Source: Chitinophaga pinensis
Lineage (GTDB): Bacteria > Bacteroidota > Bacteroidia > NS11-12g > UBA9320
Length of the DNA stretch: 60,603 bases
Assembly (NCBI GenBank): GCA_945907065.1
Contig: CAMDSC010000014.1
Span: 1 to 60,603 of the forward strand
Reading direction: 5' to 3'
In this document: positions 1 to 9,082 of the stretch, piece after piece
How positions within the stretch are numbered: the stretch's first letter is position 1
Layout of the letters: each line of letters begins with the position of its first letter
Notes under the pieces: model-generated
Told to the model about the DNA's origin: nothing
Databases searched by the model: none
Seen by the model: only the letters and a program-made list of their open reading frames with translations
Translations under genes and position numbers: made by a program

Positions 1-533
1 ACACCTTCGGGTGTTCCTGTAAAAAATAAATCACCAATTTTTAAGGTAAAAAACTGTGAACTGTATTCAATCACTTTTTCAATTGGAAAAATCATATTGG
101 CTGAACTTCCCTTTTGGACAATCTCACCGTTTTTAACCAAATGGAAGGAAATATTGTGAACATCAACTCCTGTTAATGGTAAAAAATCGCCAACCACGGC
201 ACTTTGGTCAAAAGCCTTTGAAATTTCCCATGGCAAACCTTTCGATTTTTGTTTATCCTGTAAATCACGGGCAGTAAAATCAATACCAATCGTGTATTCA
301 GCAAAATATTTATGAGCAAATTTTGCATCAATGTGCCTTCCTATTTTCTTAATTCTAAAAACAATTTCGGTTTCGTAATGAATGTTTTCAGAAAAATTGG
401 GATGGAAAAAAGGTTCTCCTTTTCGCAACAAAGCCGAATCGGGTTTCATAAACAAAACCGGCTCCGTTGGTATAGCATTGTTAAGTTCCTTGGCATGCTC
501 CGCATAATTGCGGCCTACACAAATTATTTTCAT
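1..533 (-). CDS. Fumarylacetoacetate hydrolase family protein (3' end cut by window edge)
   Basis: The frame opens with an ATG at 533 and runs off the left edge, giving 177 residues. The N-terminus (MKIICVGRNYAEHAKEL) and the segments HYETEIVF, IGIDFTARDLQ and FFTGTPEGV are typical of the FAH fold used for hydrolysis of C-C bonds in 2-oxo acids and acylpyruvates. E54 and E56 (ETE) and D85 are in the places of the metal-binding acids. Family members of about 200 residues are usually acylpyruvase or oxaloacetate-decarboxylase-like, so only the last 25 or so residues should be missing. The exact substrate cannot be read from the sequence. It is divergent from aat. Confidence 0.88.
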   Translation of the reverse strand, partial: MKIICVGRNYAEHAKELNNAIPTEPVLFMKPDSALLRKGEPFFHPNFSENIHYETEIVFRIKKIGRHIDAKFAHKYFAEYTIGIDFTARDLQDKQKSKGLPWEISKAFDQSAVVGDFLPLTGVDVHNISFHLVKNGEIVQKGSSANMIFPIEKVIEYSSQFFTLKIGDLFFTGTPEG

Positions 534-627
534 GGGGCAAAGGTAATTTGAAAATGTGCTAATTTGAAAATTTGAAAATGAGGAGAAAATTTAATTAACG
601 AATTTTCAAATTGACTAATTACCAAAT

Positions 628-635
628 TATCTTCG
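628..635 (+). promoter_or_regulatory. Candidate -7 box (TATCTTCG) for aat
   Basis: TATCTTCG fits the Bacteroidota TAnnTTTG-type -7 box with the TTCG variant and lies 5 nt before the aat ATG. The same box plus CAGCC-ATG wording recurs before the symporter at 49453. It implies an almost leaderless transcript and argues for the ATG at 641 rather than the upstream TTG at 611, which would lie before the start of transcription. Confidence 0.5.
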
Positions 636-640
636 CAGCC

Positions 641-1204
641 ATGTTCGATCCCCACATTGTTATTCAGGCATACACCCAAGGCTATTTCCCGATGGCACAT
701 CCTGATGAAGGCAATGAAATTTTTTGGCATTTACCCGAAAACAGGGGGATAATTCCATTAGACGAGCGTTTTAAAATCAGTAAAAATTTAGAAAAGCTTT
801 ATAAAAAAGGAAAATTTGAACTTAGACAAAATTCTGATTTTGAAGCTGTGATTTGGAATTGTTCACAACGGCGAGATGAGACCTGGATTTCGGAAGAAAT
901 TATTGATATCTATTGCCAACTTAATGAGATGGGCGTGGCTCATAGTTTTGAAACCTGGTTGGATGGGAAACTTGTTGGCGGCCTATATGGACTGGCTATT
1001 GGAAAGGTATTTTTTGGTGAAAGTATGTTTCATACAGTGACGGATGCTTCCAAAATTGCTTTGGTTTATTTGGTGGAAACGCTTCGCAAAAAAGACTTTA
1101 AATTATTGGATAGCCAATACCTCAACGACCATATAAAACAGTTCGGGGCTTATGAGATAAGCCACGATGAGTATTTAAATTTATTGCATGATGCTTTGGG
1201 TTAA
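641..1204 (+). CDS. aat: Leucyl/phenylalanyl-tRNA--protein transferase
   Basis: The enzyme transfers Leu or Phe from aminoacyl-tRNA to N-terminal Arg/Lys of proteins, creating N-degrons for ClpS/ClpAP; it is cytoplasmic. The family core is unmistakable: FWHLPENRGIIPL near the N-terminus, ETWISEEIIDIYCQL, GVAHSFETW, LVGGLYGLAIGKVFFGESMF and DASKIAL. The start is set at the ATG at 641 (MFDPHIVIQAYTQGYFPMAHP), because the family begins this way, a -7 box lies 5 nt upstream, and the longer frame would need a TTG and a non-conserved leader. The 187-residue length is normal for the Bacteroidota form. Confidence 0.95.
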   Translation: MFDPHIVIQAYTQGYFPMAHPDEGNEIFWHLPENRGIIPLDERFKISKNLEKLYKKGKFELRQNSDFEAVIWNCSQRRDETWISEEIIDIYCQLNEMGVAHSFETWLDGKLVGGLYGLAIGKVFFGESMFHTVTDASKIALVYLVETLRKKDFKLLDSQYLNDHIKQFGAYEISHDEYLNLLHDALG

Positions 1205-1237
1205 AACTTTTCTAAAGTTTGAAACTTTGGAAAAGTT
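1205..1237 (+). repeat. 33-bp near-perfect palindrome after aat
   Basis: The arms 1205-1220 and 1222-1237 match at 15 of 16 positions around a single G. It starts right after the aat stop codon and could form a transcript hairpin, but no T-run follows. Its AACTTT/AAAGTT wording is of a kind I associate with intergenic palindromes in Bacteroidota. It may act as a terminator or mRNA 3'-end stabiliser; that is inference. Confidence 0.6.
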
Positions 1238-1244
1238 AAATTAC

Positions 1245-1252
1245 TATTTTTG
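1245..1252 (+). promoter_or_regulatory. Candidate -7 box (TATTTTTG) for the GT39-TPR gene
   Basis: TATTTTTG matches TAnnTTTG, with a TTTG 23 nt upstream (1218-1221) as a possible -33 element inside the palindrome. The start codon follows after 7 nt, so the message would be nearly leaderless. Confidence 0.5.
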
Positions 1253-1259
1253 AACTTCC

Positions 1260-3677
1260 ATGTCGAAAAAGAATAATCAACAAAATTCTACTTTAAATAA
1301 GCCGCAGGCTGCCCCAAAAGCCAAAGGGCCGAAGCTTCCATTAAAAACCCGTTTTATTAACTTTTTTAAAGAAAAATGCGCTTTTTTTATAGCGGAACCA
1401 TTGGCCTCATTAAAAAACGAAGAATACAAAAACTCTTGGTGGAACGGACAACATCCTTTCTATCGATTGATTTTTGCAAGCTTGGTCTTTTTGGCTTTTG
1501 TAATAATTCCGTACCTAAGTTTTGATTATGGAATTACCTGGGATGAGTTTGAAGATATTGGATATTTTAATGAAGTTCTTGCTTATTACACTTCTTTTGG
1601 TGAAGATAAACGCTGCTTAGACATAGCAGGAACTTTGCCCGGCCATGAAGTAAAAACAGCATTACTTCCCCACTTAGTTAATTATGGTCCGTTTGTAAAC
1701 CTTGCTAGTGCCTTTGCTTATAAGTTTCTATCTCCTTTTGGATTGTATGAAACCCGTCATTTGGTGGTTTCATTGTTTGCTTGTATTGGTTTAATGTTCA
1801 CTGGGCTTTTGGCTAAGCGATTGGGCAACTGGCAAACAGGTATTTTGGCTTTTCTGTTTATTTTATTAACCCCCACTATTTTCGGTCATGGGATGAATAA
1901 CCAAAAGGATATTCCTTTTTTGGCTTTTTACTTGGCATCACTTTATTATATCATTAAATTTTTGGAAGAAATGCCTTCTCCAACCCGAGGCACTTGGTTT
2001 AAGTTAGCCATTAGTATGGGAATTTTAATGAGCATTCGAGTGGGTGGATTATTGGTATTTGCTTACTTGTTACTATTTACCGGGCTACTTTTTCTTTGGA
2101 ATGTATATACAAAAAAACATGGCTTTAATGGTAAAAATATTTGGCTTTATATATCCAAACTTTTTAAACCGACGGCTTTAGGTTATGCCGTAGGAGTTAT
2201 TTTTTGGCCTGCTGCTATAGCAGATCCATTGAAGCATCCTTTTGAAGCATTAAAGAATTTTGAAAAATTTAGTTTGGTTCATATTTATGAAATATTTGAA
2301 GGCAAAAAATATTATATGAAGGATTTGCCATGGTATTATGAACCTAAAAGTATGTTGATTACCATTCCGCTATTTGTACTTACAGGTTTTGCTATTGCTT
2401 TATTGTTATCAGCTATAAACTTTAAAAAAATAAAGGTTTGGCATATTGCAGTTTTAGTATTTGCCTCGGCATTCCCCATCTTTTATGTTATTTATAAAAA
2501 ATCAGCTTTATACAGTAGCTGGAGGCATTTGTTGTTTATTTATCCTACCGTAGTTGTGCTTGCAGCCCTAGGTTGGCAAAGTCTTATTCATTTAATAAAA
2601 CCTAAAAACCTTCGTTGGATTCCGGTGGCTATTTTGGTTTTATTAGTTGGCAAAGTTGGAGCTTGGATGGTAAAAAATCATCCCTATCAATATGTTTACT
2701 ATAATGAAACTGTTGGCGGAGTTGCTGGTGCTTATGGCTATTATGAAACGGATTATTGGTGTCAAAGTCCGCGGGCAGCAATGGAATGGCTTTTGGAACA
2801 TGAAAAATTAAAAGACACAAAAAAACGAGTATATGTTGCTAGCAATAATGAAAGCCATAGCATGAGTTATTATGCTGAAAAACAAACTGACAGCATTACT
2901 TTGGTTTGGACCCGCGATTTTGAATGGGAAGAAAGCTATTGGGATTATGCAATTTTTACCAGCCGTACCTTAAGCCATGAGCAAATGACAAATGGATACT
3001 ACCCTTTAAAAGGAACCATTCATAAAATAATGGTAGATGGTATTCCATTAGCCACAATTGTGAAACGGGAAAGCTTTGATTTTTACAAGGCTCACCAGCT
3101 TAAAAATAAAAATCTTTTAGATTCAGCTTTAACTTTTTACCAAAAAGCTATGACTCACAACCCAATTAATGAAGGCCCCTATCGCGAAATGGGTTATATA
3201 AAAATGGCTCAAAATAAACTAGAAGAAGCCTTGCCATATCTAAAAAAATCAATCAAGCTATGTCCTGAAAATTACTATGCCTACACCTATTTGGGTTACA
3301 TTTATCAACAACGAAAAATGAATGATTCTTCAGAATTTTTCTTTAAAAAAGCCATAGAATATAAAGCTAATATGAGCAATGCATGGGAAGGACTTGGAAG
3401 TATTTATTTAGATAAAAATGACCCTATGGCTGCCAAAAAGAATTTTCTTCGCTCGGCGGAATTGGGAAATCAAGGCGTCTATTTATACTACAACTTAGGT
3501 AGATCTTATGAAATGCTAAATTATCCAGACTCAGCTTTAATGTATTACAACGTGGCTACCCAGATTAATCCTAATTTTCCTTATCCATATAAGGCGATGG
3601 GAATAATACTTCAGAAACAGGGAAATCAGCAAGCACAGCAATATTTAGATAAAGCACGTTCATTGGGATTGCCATAA
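1260..3677 (+). CDS. Multi-pass membrane glycosyltransferase (GT39/ArnT-like) with C-terminal TPR repeats
   Basis: 805 residues. After a Lys/Pro-rich cytoplasmic tail and a first membrane helix near residue 70, the segment GITWDEFEDIGYF carries the acidic pair placed as in the first outer loop of GT39/ArnT/PMT-type transferases, which use polyprenyl-phosphate sugars. About ten hydrophobic segments follow up to roughly residue 480. A soluble region follows, and residues about 600-800 form several TPR units (for example from ALTFYQKAMTHNP and EALPYLKKSIKLCPENYYAY). The TPR part is likely periplasmic and may bind acceptor proteins or partners. Donor and acceptor are unknown. It stands alone in its orientation group and is not obviously in a glycan locus. 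Confidence 0.75.
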   Translation: MSKKNNQQNSTLNKPQAAPKAKGPKLPLKTRFINFFKEKCAFFIAEPLASLKNEEYKNSWWNGQHPFYRLIFASLVFLAFVIIPYLSFDYGITWDEFEDIGYFNEVLAYYTSFGEDKRCLDIAGTLPGHEVKTALLPHLVNYGPFVNLASAFAYKFLSPFGLYETRHLVVSLFACIGLMFTGLLAKRLGNWQTGILAFLFILLTPTIFGHGMNNQKDIPFLAFYLASLYYIIKFLEEMPSPTRGTWFKLAISMGILMSIRVGGLLVFAYLLLFTGLLFLWNVYTKKHGFNGKNIWLYISKLFKPTALGYAVGVIFWPAAIADPLKHPFEALKNFEKFSLVHIYEIFEGKKYYMKDLPWYYEPKSMLITIPLFVLTGFAIALLLSAINFKKIKVWHIAVLVFASAFPIFYVIYKKSALYSSWRHLLFIYPTVVVLAALGWQSLIHLIKPKNLRWIPVAILVLLVGKVGAWMVKNHPYQYVYYNETVGGVAGAYGYYETDYWCQSPRAAMEWLLEHEKLKDTKKRVYVASNNESHSMSYYAEKQTDSITLVWTRDFEWEESYWDYAIFTSRTLSHEQMTNGYYPLKGTIHKIMVDGIPLATIVKRESFDFYKAHQLKNKNLLDSALTFYQKAMTHNPINEGPYREMGYIKMAQNKLEEALPYLKKSIKLCPENYYAYTYLGYIYQQRKMNDSSEFFFKKAIEYKANMSNAWEGLGSIYLDKNDPMAAKKNFLRSAELGNQGVYLYYNLGRSYEMLNYPDSALMYYNVATQINPNFPYPYKAMGIILQKQGNQQAQQYLDKARSLGLP

Positions 3678-3798
3678 AAAAGTAATTCATTTACAATTTA
3701 TAGAAAAAACCTCCCGTTTAAAAAATCAGTTTTGGTTATCTACCAAAATTCAATTTACTTTACATAACTTTTCAAAGACTTATATCGTCTTGTAAAAT

Positions 3799-6279
3799 AT
3801 GAGGTTCTTTATCGCCATACTTATTTTAGTTGCAAGCATTACAAACGTATTAGCTTCACATATTGTCGGTGGCGACTTTTATTACAAATACCTTGGTGGA
3901 GACAGATATCAAATAACCATGAAGTTATATGTAGATTGTTATAAAGGTAATCCTGATGCTATTATTAGCGATGAAACAGCCATCATGAGTGTTTTTGGCG
4001 CTAATAATAGCGAAGTAATTAAAACATTTGAAATACAAAGAACCGGACCTTTTCATCTCAACGGACTTGTATATAAATGTATTAAAAACCCTGGTGACGT
4101 ATGTGTAGATCAATACAATTATGTTTTTGAAACAGATTTGCCGAAAAGAAAAGAAGGTTATATCATTGCTTTTCAGAGATGTTGCCGAAATAATACAATT
4201 AAAAATATTTATCAACCTGATGGCACTGGAGCTACGTATTGGGTACATGTGCCTGATAGAAATGTTGTGCCTGAAGACAATAGCCCGATTTTCAAAAAAT
4301 TTCCTCCCATTTTTATATGCAAAGGTTTCCCGTTGGTTTTTGACCATTCGGCAACTGATGCTGATGGAGATTCATTAAGCTACGAACTCTATCGACCTTA
4401 CATTGGTGGCGACAAAACAGGGCCTGCTCCTGGAAAGATTGACAACCCTCCTCCCAGTCCTCCTCCATTTAAGACAGTTCAATGGTATTCAGGATATAGC
4501 ACTGCTAATCAAATGCGGGGAACTCCTATTTTACAAATAGATGAATACACTGGCGAACTAACGGTTACTCCTGATGATTTAGGTCAATTTGTTTGCGGTG
4601 TAAAGGTGCTTGAGTGGAGAAACGGGGTATTGATTGGCGAAACTCTGCGTGACTATCAATTTAATGTAATAGAATGTGATGCAGTGGCAGTAGCCAATTT
4701 TAAGCCTAAAATTTGGTGTTCTGATACTGTAAATTTTATTGATAAAAGCGTTGGCGCAACAGCCATTTCTTGGGATTTTGGTGATCCAGCTTCTGGGTTT
4801 GAGAACAATATGAGTCTTGAAAGAAATCCTACCCATATTTTTTCTAAGGGTGGTGATTTCATTGTTAAACAAAGGGCCTGGAATACAGCCTGCGACGATC
4901 AATATGCACTAAAAGTTAAAGTTAGAATTAAGAAAGGTTTTGACCTTGGAAACGATAAAACTCACTGCTTTCCATTCAAACAAGTAATTGGTGTTCCATG
5001 GAATGACTTCACATCTATTCTTTGGTCAACTGGCTCAAAGGCAAGTTTTATAACGATTGATAAACCCGGACAATACCGTGTAGAAGCTAAATATGGTACT
5101 TGTATTATTCGTGATACTATTAACATTTATTATGACCCTATTTCATTCGTTTGTATTAATCGTGATTCATTGTTTTGTGATAAAGTAGATGTCAATCTTG
5201 AAGTAACGAATAGGTCAGCCAATGCTAAAATACGCTGGAACACAGGTGACACTGCTTCAAAAATTAAAGCTTTAACGGAAGGAAAATATATAGTTACAGT
5301 TTCAAATAAGAGTTGTTCAAAAAATGACACAATCAATCTGGTATTAGCTAAAATAACCCCTAATCTCGGCCCCGATATTTTTATATGCAACGATTTTTTG
5401 CAAACCCTTGATGCAGGAAAACAAGCTATTGGCACCACCTTTTTATGGAATACAGGGAATACCAACCGAGCCATTATTGCCGACCAACCCGGAAAATATT
5501 GGGTAACCACTCGATTGCAACATTGTATCAAATCAGATACAATGATTATCAATAATTCCAAGGTTATTTTAAACGTTGGACCAGATAAACATTTTTGCGA
5601 TTCCGTAAGAATTTTATTGGATGCCGGCCCTTCCAATCAAGGATCTACAACTACTTATGCCTGGAGCAATGGAGTGACTAATCAAACTACTTTTATAAAA
5701 ACAGAAGGTAAACATTGGGTAACTAAAACAGATAATTTTGGATGCATAAATTCGGATACTATTCAGTTTTTCATGTCTTTATCTCCTACAATTTCTATAG
5801 GAAAGGATACTACCATTTGCCTTAGAGCACCAATTCCTTTAACTCCCGGAGGCAATTTTAACAGTTATGTTTGGGAAGATGGGTCGACCAACAAACTGCG
5901 TTATGTGGAGGTAGCCGGAAAATATTTTGTAACTGTAACTGATGAAGTGGGCTGCTATACCACTGATACTATTATTGTAAAAACTGACCCCAATAAATTG
6001 CCCAACGAAATTTATATACCCAATGCTTTTACCCCTAATGGTGATGGGCTAAATGATGTGTTTCCTTTTGAAATGCCTTTGTTTTACAATGATTATAATT
6101 TAAAAGTATTTAATCGTTGGGGCGAAAAACTTTACGATTCCGATTCCACGCCCAAACCTTGGGATGGCAATACACTAGCTAAAGAAGACCAACTTGATGC
6201 TTATATTTGGGTTGTAACCTATAAAGGTTGTGATGGAACAAGGCACTCTAATAAAGGAACGATTACAATTTTGAGGTAA
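3799..6279 (+). CDS. Secreted PKD-containing protein with gliding-motility-type (CHU_C) type IX sorting domain
   Basis: 826 residues. It has a signal peptide (MRFFIAILILVASITNVLA) followed by SHIVGGDFYYKYLGGDRYQI, a start common to large Bacteroidota surface proteins. A PKD domain lies around residues 300-365 (SWDFGDPASGF). Then come about five cysteine-containing Ig-like repeats of roughly 80 residues, each opening with a LGxDxxxC-like motif and a WxxG segment. The end (IPNAFTPNGDGLNDVF, LKVFNRWGEKLY, WDGN) is the type B C-terminal domain that directs export through the type IX system and surface attachment. It is probably an adhesin or surface-layer protein; no catalytic domain is visible. 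Confidence 0.9.
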   Translation: MRFFIAILILVASITNVLASHIVGGDFYYKYLGGDRYQITMKLYVDCYKGNPDAIISDETAIMSVFGANNSEVIKTFEIQRTGPFHLNGLVYKCIKNPGDVCVDQYNYVFETDLPKRKEGYIIAFQRCCRNNTIKNIYQPDGTGATYWVHVPDRNVVPEDNSPIFKKFPPIFICKGFPLVFDHSATDADGDSLSYELYRPYIGGDKTGPAPGKIDNPPPSPPPFKTVQWYSGYSTANQMRGTPILQIDEYTGELTVTPDDLGQFVCGVKVLEWRNGVLIGETLRDYQFNVIECDAVAVANFKPKIWCSDTVNFIDKSVGATAISWDFGDPASGFENNMSLERNPTHIFSKGGDFIVKQRAWNTACDDQYALKVKVRIKKGFDLGNDKTHCFPFKQVIGVPWNDFTSILWSTGSKASFITIDKPGQYRVEAKYGTCIIRDTINIYYDPISFVCINRDSLFCDKVDVNLEVTNRSANAKIRWNTGDTASKIKALTEGKYIVTVSNKSCSKNDTINLVLAKITPNLGPDIFICNDFLQTLDAGKQAIGTTFLWNTGNTNRAIIADQPGKYWVTTRLQHCIKSDTMIINNSKVILNVGPDKHFCDSVRILLDAGPSNQGSTTTYAWSNGVTNQTTFIKTEGKHWVTKTDNFGCINSDTIQFFMSLSPTISIGKDTTICLRAPIPLTPGGNFNSYVWEDGSTNKLRYVEVAGKYFVTVTDEVGCYTTDTIIVKTDPNKLPNEIYIPNAFTPNGDGLNDVFPFEMPLFYNDYNLKVFNRWGEKLYDSDSTPKPWDGNTLAKEDQLDAYIWVVTYKGCDGTRHSNKGTITILR

Positions 6280-6333
6280 TAGTTTTAATAACCATTCTTT
6301 CCACCTATTTTCGTCTACTTTATAAATTCACTT

Positions 6334-6960
6334 ATGAGAATAAAACTTGTATTGTTTGTTATGGGGCTCAGCCTTTCTTATCAATCATTTTCTGATGATT
6401 TCGAAAAAAAATTGTTCAAAAAGTTAAAAGCTGAATCGTATCAGGTCAATGTATTTACCAACCAATATTATTTTCCTTTTTTGGGTATGGAAAATATTTT
6501 TGCAGCCAAATATCACCCCGGTATATCGGCAGGTTTTGTAAAAAACATTAAGAAAAAGGAAAAAACCACATTTTATTACGATGCCAAAGTTGGTATTTAT
6601 AATCATCGGTTTATTCAAACAGGCGTTCAGTTATACGGTGATCTAGGGTATCGTTTTACTTTACCAAAAAAGTTTTTTGTAGCTGGTGAATTTGGCTTAG
6701 GATATCTTCATGCCATTATTCATCAAACCAAATTTAAGGCGGATGATAACGGAAATTATTCCAAAGTTAAAAATTTTGGAAAGCCGCAAGTAATGACTGG
6801 CATTGGTATTAAAGTTGGCAAACAAATTACAGTTTATAAAAATACCGGCCGATTGTTTATTAATTATCAGCCTTGGTTTCAGTTTCCGTTTATAAAATCG
6901 TATGTGCCATTGTTGCCCAATAATTCCTTGCACCTTGGGTTTGACTTAATACTTAAATAA
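6334..6960 (+). CDS. Hypothetical exported beta-barrel-like protein
   Basis: 208 residues with a signal peptide (MRIKLVLFVMGLSLSYQSFS) and alternating hydrophobic/aromatic strands such as HPGISAGFVKNI, FYYDAKVGIYNH, QLYGDLGYRFTLP, FFVAGEFGLGYLHAI and HLGFDLILK. The terminal hydrophobic residue pattern fits an eight-strand-type outer-membrane barrel. It ends 8 nt before the following lipoprotein hydrolase and is probably co-transcribed with it. I do not recognise the family. Confidence 0.65.
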   Translation: MRIKLVLFVMGLSLSYQSFSDDFEKKLFKKLKAESYQVNVFTNQYYFPFLGMENIFAAKYHPGISAGFVKNIKKKEKTTFYYDAKVGIYNHRFIQTGVQLYGDLGYRFTLPKKFFVAGEFGLGYLHAIIHQTKFKADDNGNYSKVKNFGKPQVMTGIGIKVGKQITVYKNTGRLFINYQPWFQFPFIKSYVPLLPNNSLHLGFDLILK

Positions 6961-6968
6961 TTATAGAG

Positions 6969-8162
6969 ATGAAAAAGAACCTGATATTTATATTAGCCTT
7001 TATTACACTTTTCATTTGGGTAGGTTGCAAAAAAGCCGAGGTTGGAAAAACGGGAGATTGTACCAATTCAATTTATCCTAATTCCAATCCGGCTCATCCA
7101 AAAGGAGCCGCATTACAAGCCATCATTTATAAATATATTAAAAAAGGATTACCCGGCATTTCATTAATGGTGAGCAATGATAAAGGGGTATGGAACGGTG
7201 TGGGTGGATATTCAAGCATTGATGACAAAATAAAATACAAACCTTGCCGAATTGGTAAAGTAGCCAGTATCACTAAGTTTATGGTAGGTACTTTGGTTTT
7301 TAAACTGATGGAAGATTCAGTTAATTCATATTTGGGTTATTTAGATTTGGACAAACCATTAACCAACTGGATTGATAAAAAAACGTTAGAAAAAATAGAA
7401 AATGGAACCGAAGCCACGTTGCGCCAATGCATGAATCATTCTGCAGGCATTTATGATATTATTACTGATTCTGATTTTTACCTTGCAGTATTAAATAATC
7501 CTAATAAACACTGGTCGCAAGAAGAACTTTTAAAATATGTATATGGCAAACCTAAAGCTTTTAAAACCGGTGATACCTCCGGTTATTCCAACACCAACAC
7601 GCTTTTGGTAAGTATGGTAATTGAAAAAGCTACCGGCCGACAACATGGCCAACTGATGCGTGAAAAACTATGGGCTCCGCTTGGCATGGGCGATACCTAT
7701 TATCAAGGCCGTGAAAATTTACCCGATTTTGTAACTCAGGGGTATTATGATTTGTATAATAAAAAGCAACTGACCAATGTTTCCAATATTCTTCCGGGAA
7801 GCGGTAACGGTTATGGTGGCGTTTTTTCTAATGTGTATGATTTGCAAAAATTTATTGACGGGGTTTTGATTAATAAAACTGTGTTAAGTGCAAAATCACT
7901 TAGCATTATGCAAAATTATGGCCCGCCTGATGAGGTAAACCAATACGGAGTAGGTATTATGAAAAAATTTATTAACCGAGGGGTTAATTATGGTCTTGGC
8001 CATTCAGGCCGCGATTTGGGATATAGTGCCGACTTGTTTTATTTTCCAACAAAAGGCTTTACCACCAATTTTTTTGTCAATTACGGCACCGATTCCGAAA
8101 GTTTTTTAAAGCAAACCTTTAAAGATTTTGAAAACGAAGTGATTGATGAGATGTTGAAGTAA
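6969..8162 (+). CDS. Lipoprotein serine hydrolase of the beta-lactamase (class C/PBP4-like) family
   Basis: 397 residues. A signal ends in a lipobox-like WVGC with C20, so a lipoprotein is likely. The catalytic signature is complete: S100-I-T-K103 (SxxK), Y206-S-N208 (YxN) and a C-terminal GLGHSGRD in place of the KTG/HxG box. These place it in the S12 family of D,D-peptidases, esterases and class C beta-lactamases. Family members often act as esterases or peptidases on the cell surface, and substrate cannot be assigned. It follows the barrel-like gene by 8 nt. Confidence 0.88.
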   Translation: MKKNLIFILAFITLFIWVGCKKAEVGKTGDCTNSIYPNSNPAHPKGAALQAIIYKYIKKGLPGISLMVSNDKGVWNGVGGYSSIDDKIKYKPCRIGKVASITKFMVGTLVFKLMEDSVNSYLGYLDLDKPLTNWIDKKTLEKIENGTEATLRQCMNHSAGIYDIITDSDFYLAVLNNPNKHWSQEELLKYVYGKPKAFKTGDTSGYSNTNTLLVSMVIEKATGRQHGQLMREKLWAPLGMGDTYYQGRENLPDFVTQGYYDLYNKKQLTNVSNILPGSGNGYGGVFSNVYDLQKFIDGVLINKTVLSAKSLSIMQNYGPPDEVNQYGVGIMKKFINRGVNYGLGHSGRDLGYSADLFYFPTKGFTTNFFVNYGTDSESFLKQTFKDFENEVIDEMLK

Positions 8163-8306
8163 AACAGAGCAATTAATACTCATGGCTTTATTTATTTACT
8201 AATTAAAAAATATTGCAATTATAAAACACAATTTATGGCTCCAAGCCAGCCAATGGGAGTTAGCGATAAATTTTTGACAATATCCACCCATTAACAAAAA
8301 TCTTAG

Positions 8307-8314
8307 TATTTTTG
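8307..8314 (+). promoter_or_regulatory. Candidate -7 box (TATTTTTG) upstream of the Pvc16-like gene
   Basis: TATTTTTG fits the Bacteroidota -7 consensus. It would leave a leader of about 115 nt before the ATG at 8436. No -33 TTG at normal spacing is seen. The 273-bp gap 8163-8435 holds nothing else I can recognise. Confidence 0.3.
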
Positions 8315-8435
8315 ATTCAAAGTAGCCATCAGCAGAAAACTAATTAGAACGCATAAGAATGCATAAATCGAAACTTTACAAGATTGGAATCCTCGGAAAC
8401 TGCAAATTGATTTTAATACTAGGCCAAATATAATT

Positions 8436-8921
8436 ATGGGAAATACTGCATTGAATGAAATTACCAGCAAAATTATTTCAGTAATTCAGGATGCGGTTGA
8501 CAAAACAGGAAATTGGCCCGGACTAAGAGTATTACCAGAATTAATTAAAAATAAGAACCAAGGAATTGGGTTTTACCTTTTCCATGTGCAACAAAATCCA
8601 ATTTTTTACAACCTACCAAGATCAAAAAACGACATTATACAGCCAATTGAAACTTTGCCTCTAAATCTCTATTATCATTTGTCGGCAAACAGCATAAATT
8701 CCTCTAATGAAGAAGATGCCTTAGAAGAGCAAAGATTAATAACAGTCGCGATGAAGGCTTTGCATAACTCTCCCATAATCTATTCTGTTTCTGAAGAACA
8801 AATAATTTTAAAAATAAATAATACTAACATGAGCCTGTCCGAATCAATAGATTACTGGGCAGCGAATAAATCTCCAATGAGGTTATGTGCTTATTACCAA
8901 GTATCGGGAGTTTTACTTTAA
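8436..8921 (+). CDS. Orphan Pvc16-like (DUF4255) contractile-injection-system cap protein
   Basis: 161 residues, predicted soluble. The order GIGFYLFHVQQNPIFYNLP, then LPLNLYYHLSAN, then EEQRLITVAMKALHNSPII, then MSLSESIDYWAANKSPMRLCAYYQVSGVLL follows the DUF4255/Pvc16 N-terminal family, in which a xLNLYYxLTAY segment, an EEHRLLGxAMxxLHDxP helix and a final WxxxxxPYRLSxxYxVxxVxL strand are diagnostic. Pvc16-type proteins terminate the tail tube/sheath of extracellular contractile injection systems (PVC, Afp and relatives) in the producer's cytoplasm. No sheath, tube, baseplate or ATPase gene lies nearby, so this is an isolated copy. The closing residues are at the domain end, so the domain looks complete. 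Function outside a particle is unknown. Confidence 0.7.
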   Translation: MGNTALNEITSKIISVIQDAVDKTGNWPGLRVLPELIKNKNQGIGFYLFHVQQNPIFYNLPRSKNDIIQPIETLPLNLYYHLSANSINSSNEEDALEEQRLITVAMKALHNSPIIYSVSEEQIILKINNTNMSLSESIDYWAANKSPMRLCAYYQVSGVLL

Positions 8922-8930
8922 TCATAATCT

Positions 8931-9008
8931 ACCGATAATAGCAGGCTGCGTCAATGCTTAGTTTGTAGTTTGGAAAAGTGCGTTCTACCAACTACAATTG
9001 TTATCGGT
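8931..9008. repeat. Nested imperfect palindrome after the Pvc16-like gene
   Basis: An outer 8-bp inverted pair (8931-8938 with 9001-9008, ACCGATAA/TTATCGGT) encloses an inner pair (8963-8973 with 8988-8997, TTGTAGTTTGG/CCAACTACAA with one bulge). It begins 9 nt after the stop codon at 8921. There is no T-run, so a plain intrinsic terminator is not obvious; a folded single-strand DNA or RNA structure is possible. Confidence 0.5.
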
Positions 9009-9082
9009 TGAAAGATCATTGGCTTCGAAGCCGCCACCCAAAATACTTGTAATCGTTGCGTAGAAATATTGATAGAATATCC

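Noticed and set aside
312-551. 79-codon plus-strand frame at the left edge
   Set aside because: It is antisense to the clear FAA-hydrolase-family gene, whose frame has family motifs.
5130-5636. 168-codon minus-strand frame inside the CHU_C protein gene
   Set aside because: It is a shadow of the large surface-protein gene, whose domains are clear on the plus strand.
8931-9008. tRNA or ribozyme-like folded element
   Set aside because: The two nested stems do not form a cloverleaf, and no T-loop or anticodon pattern is seen.
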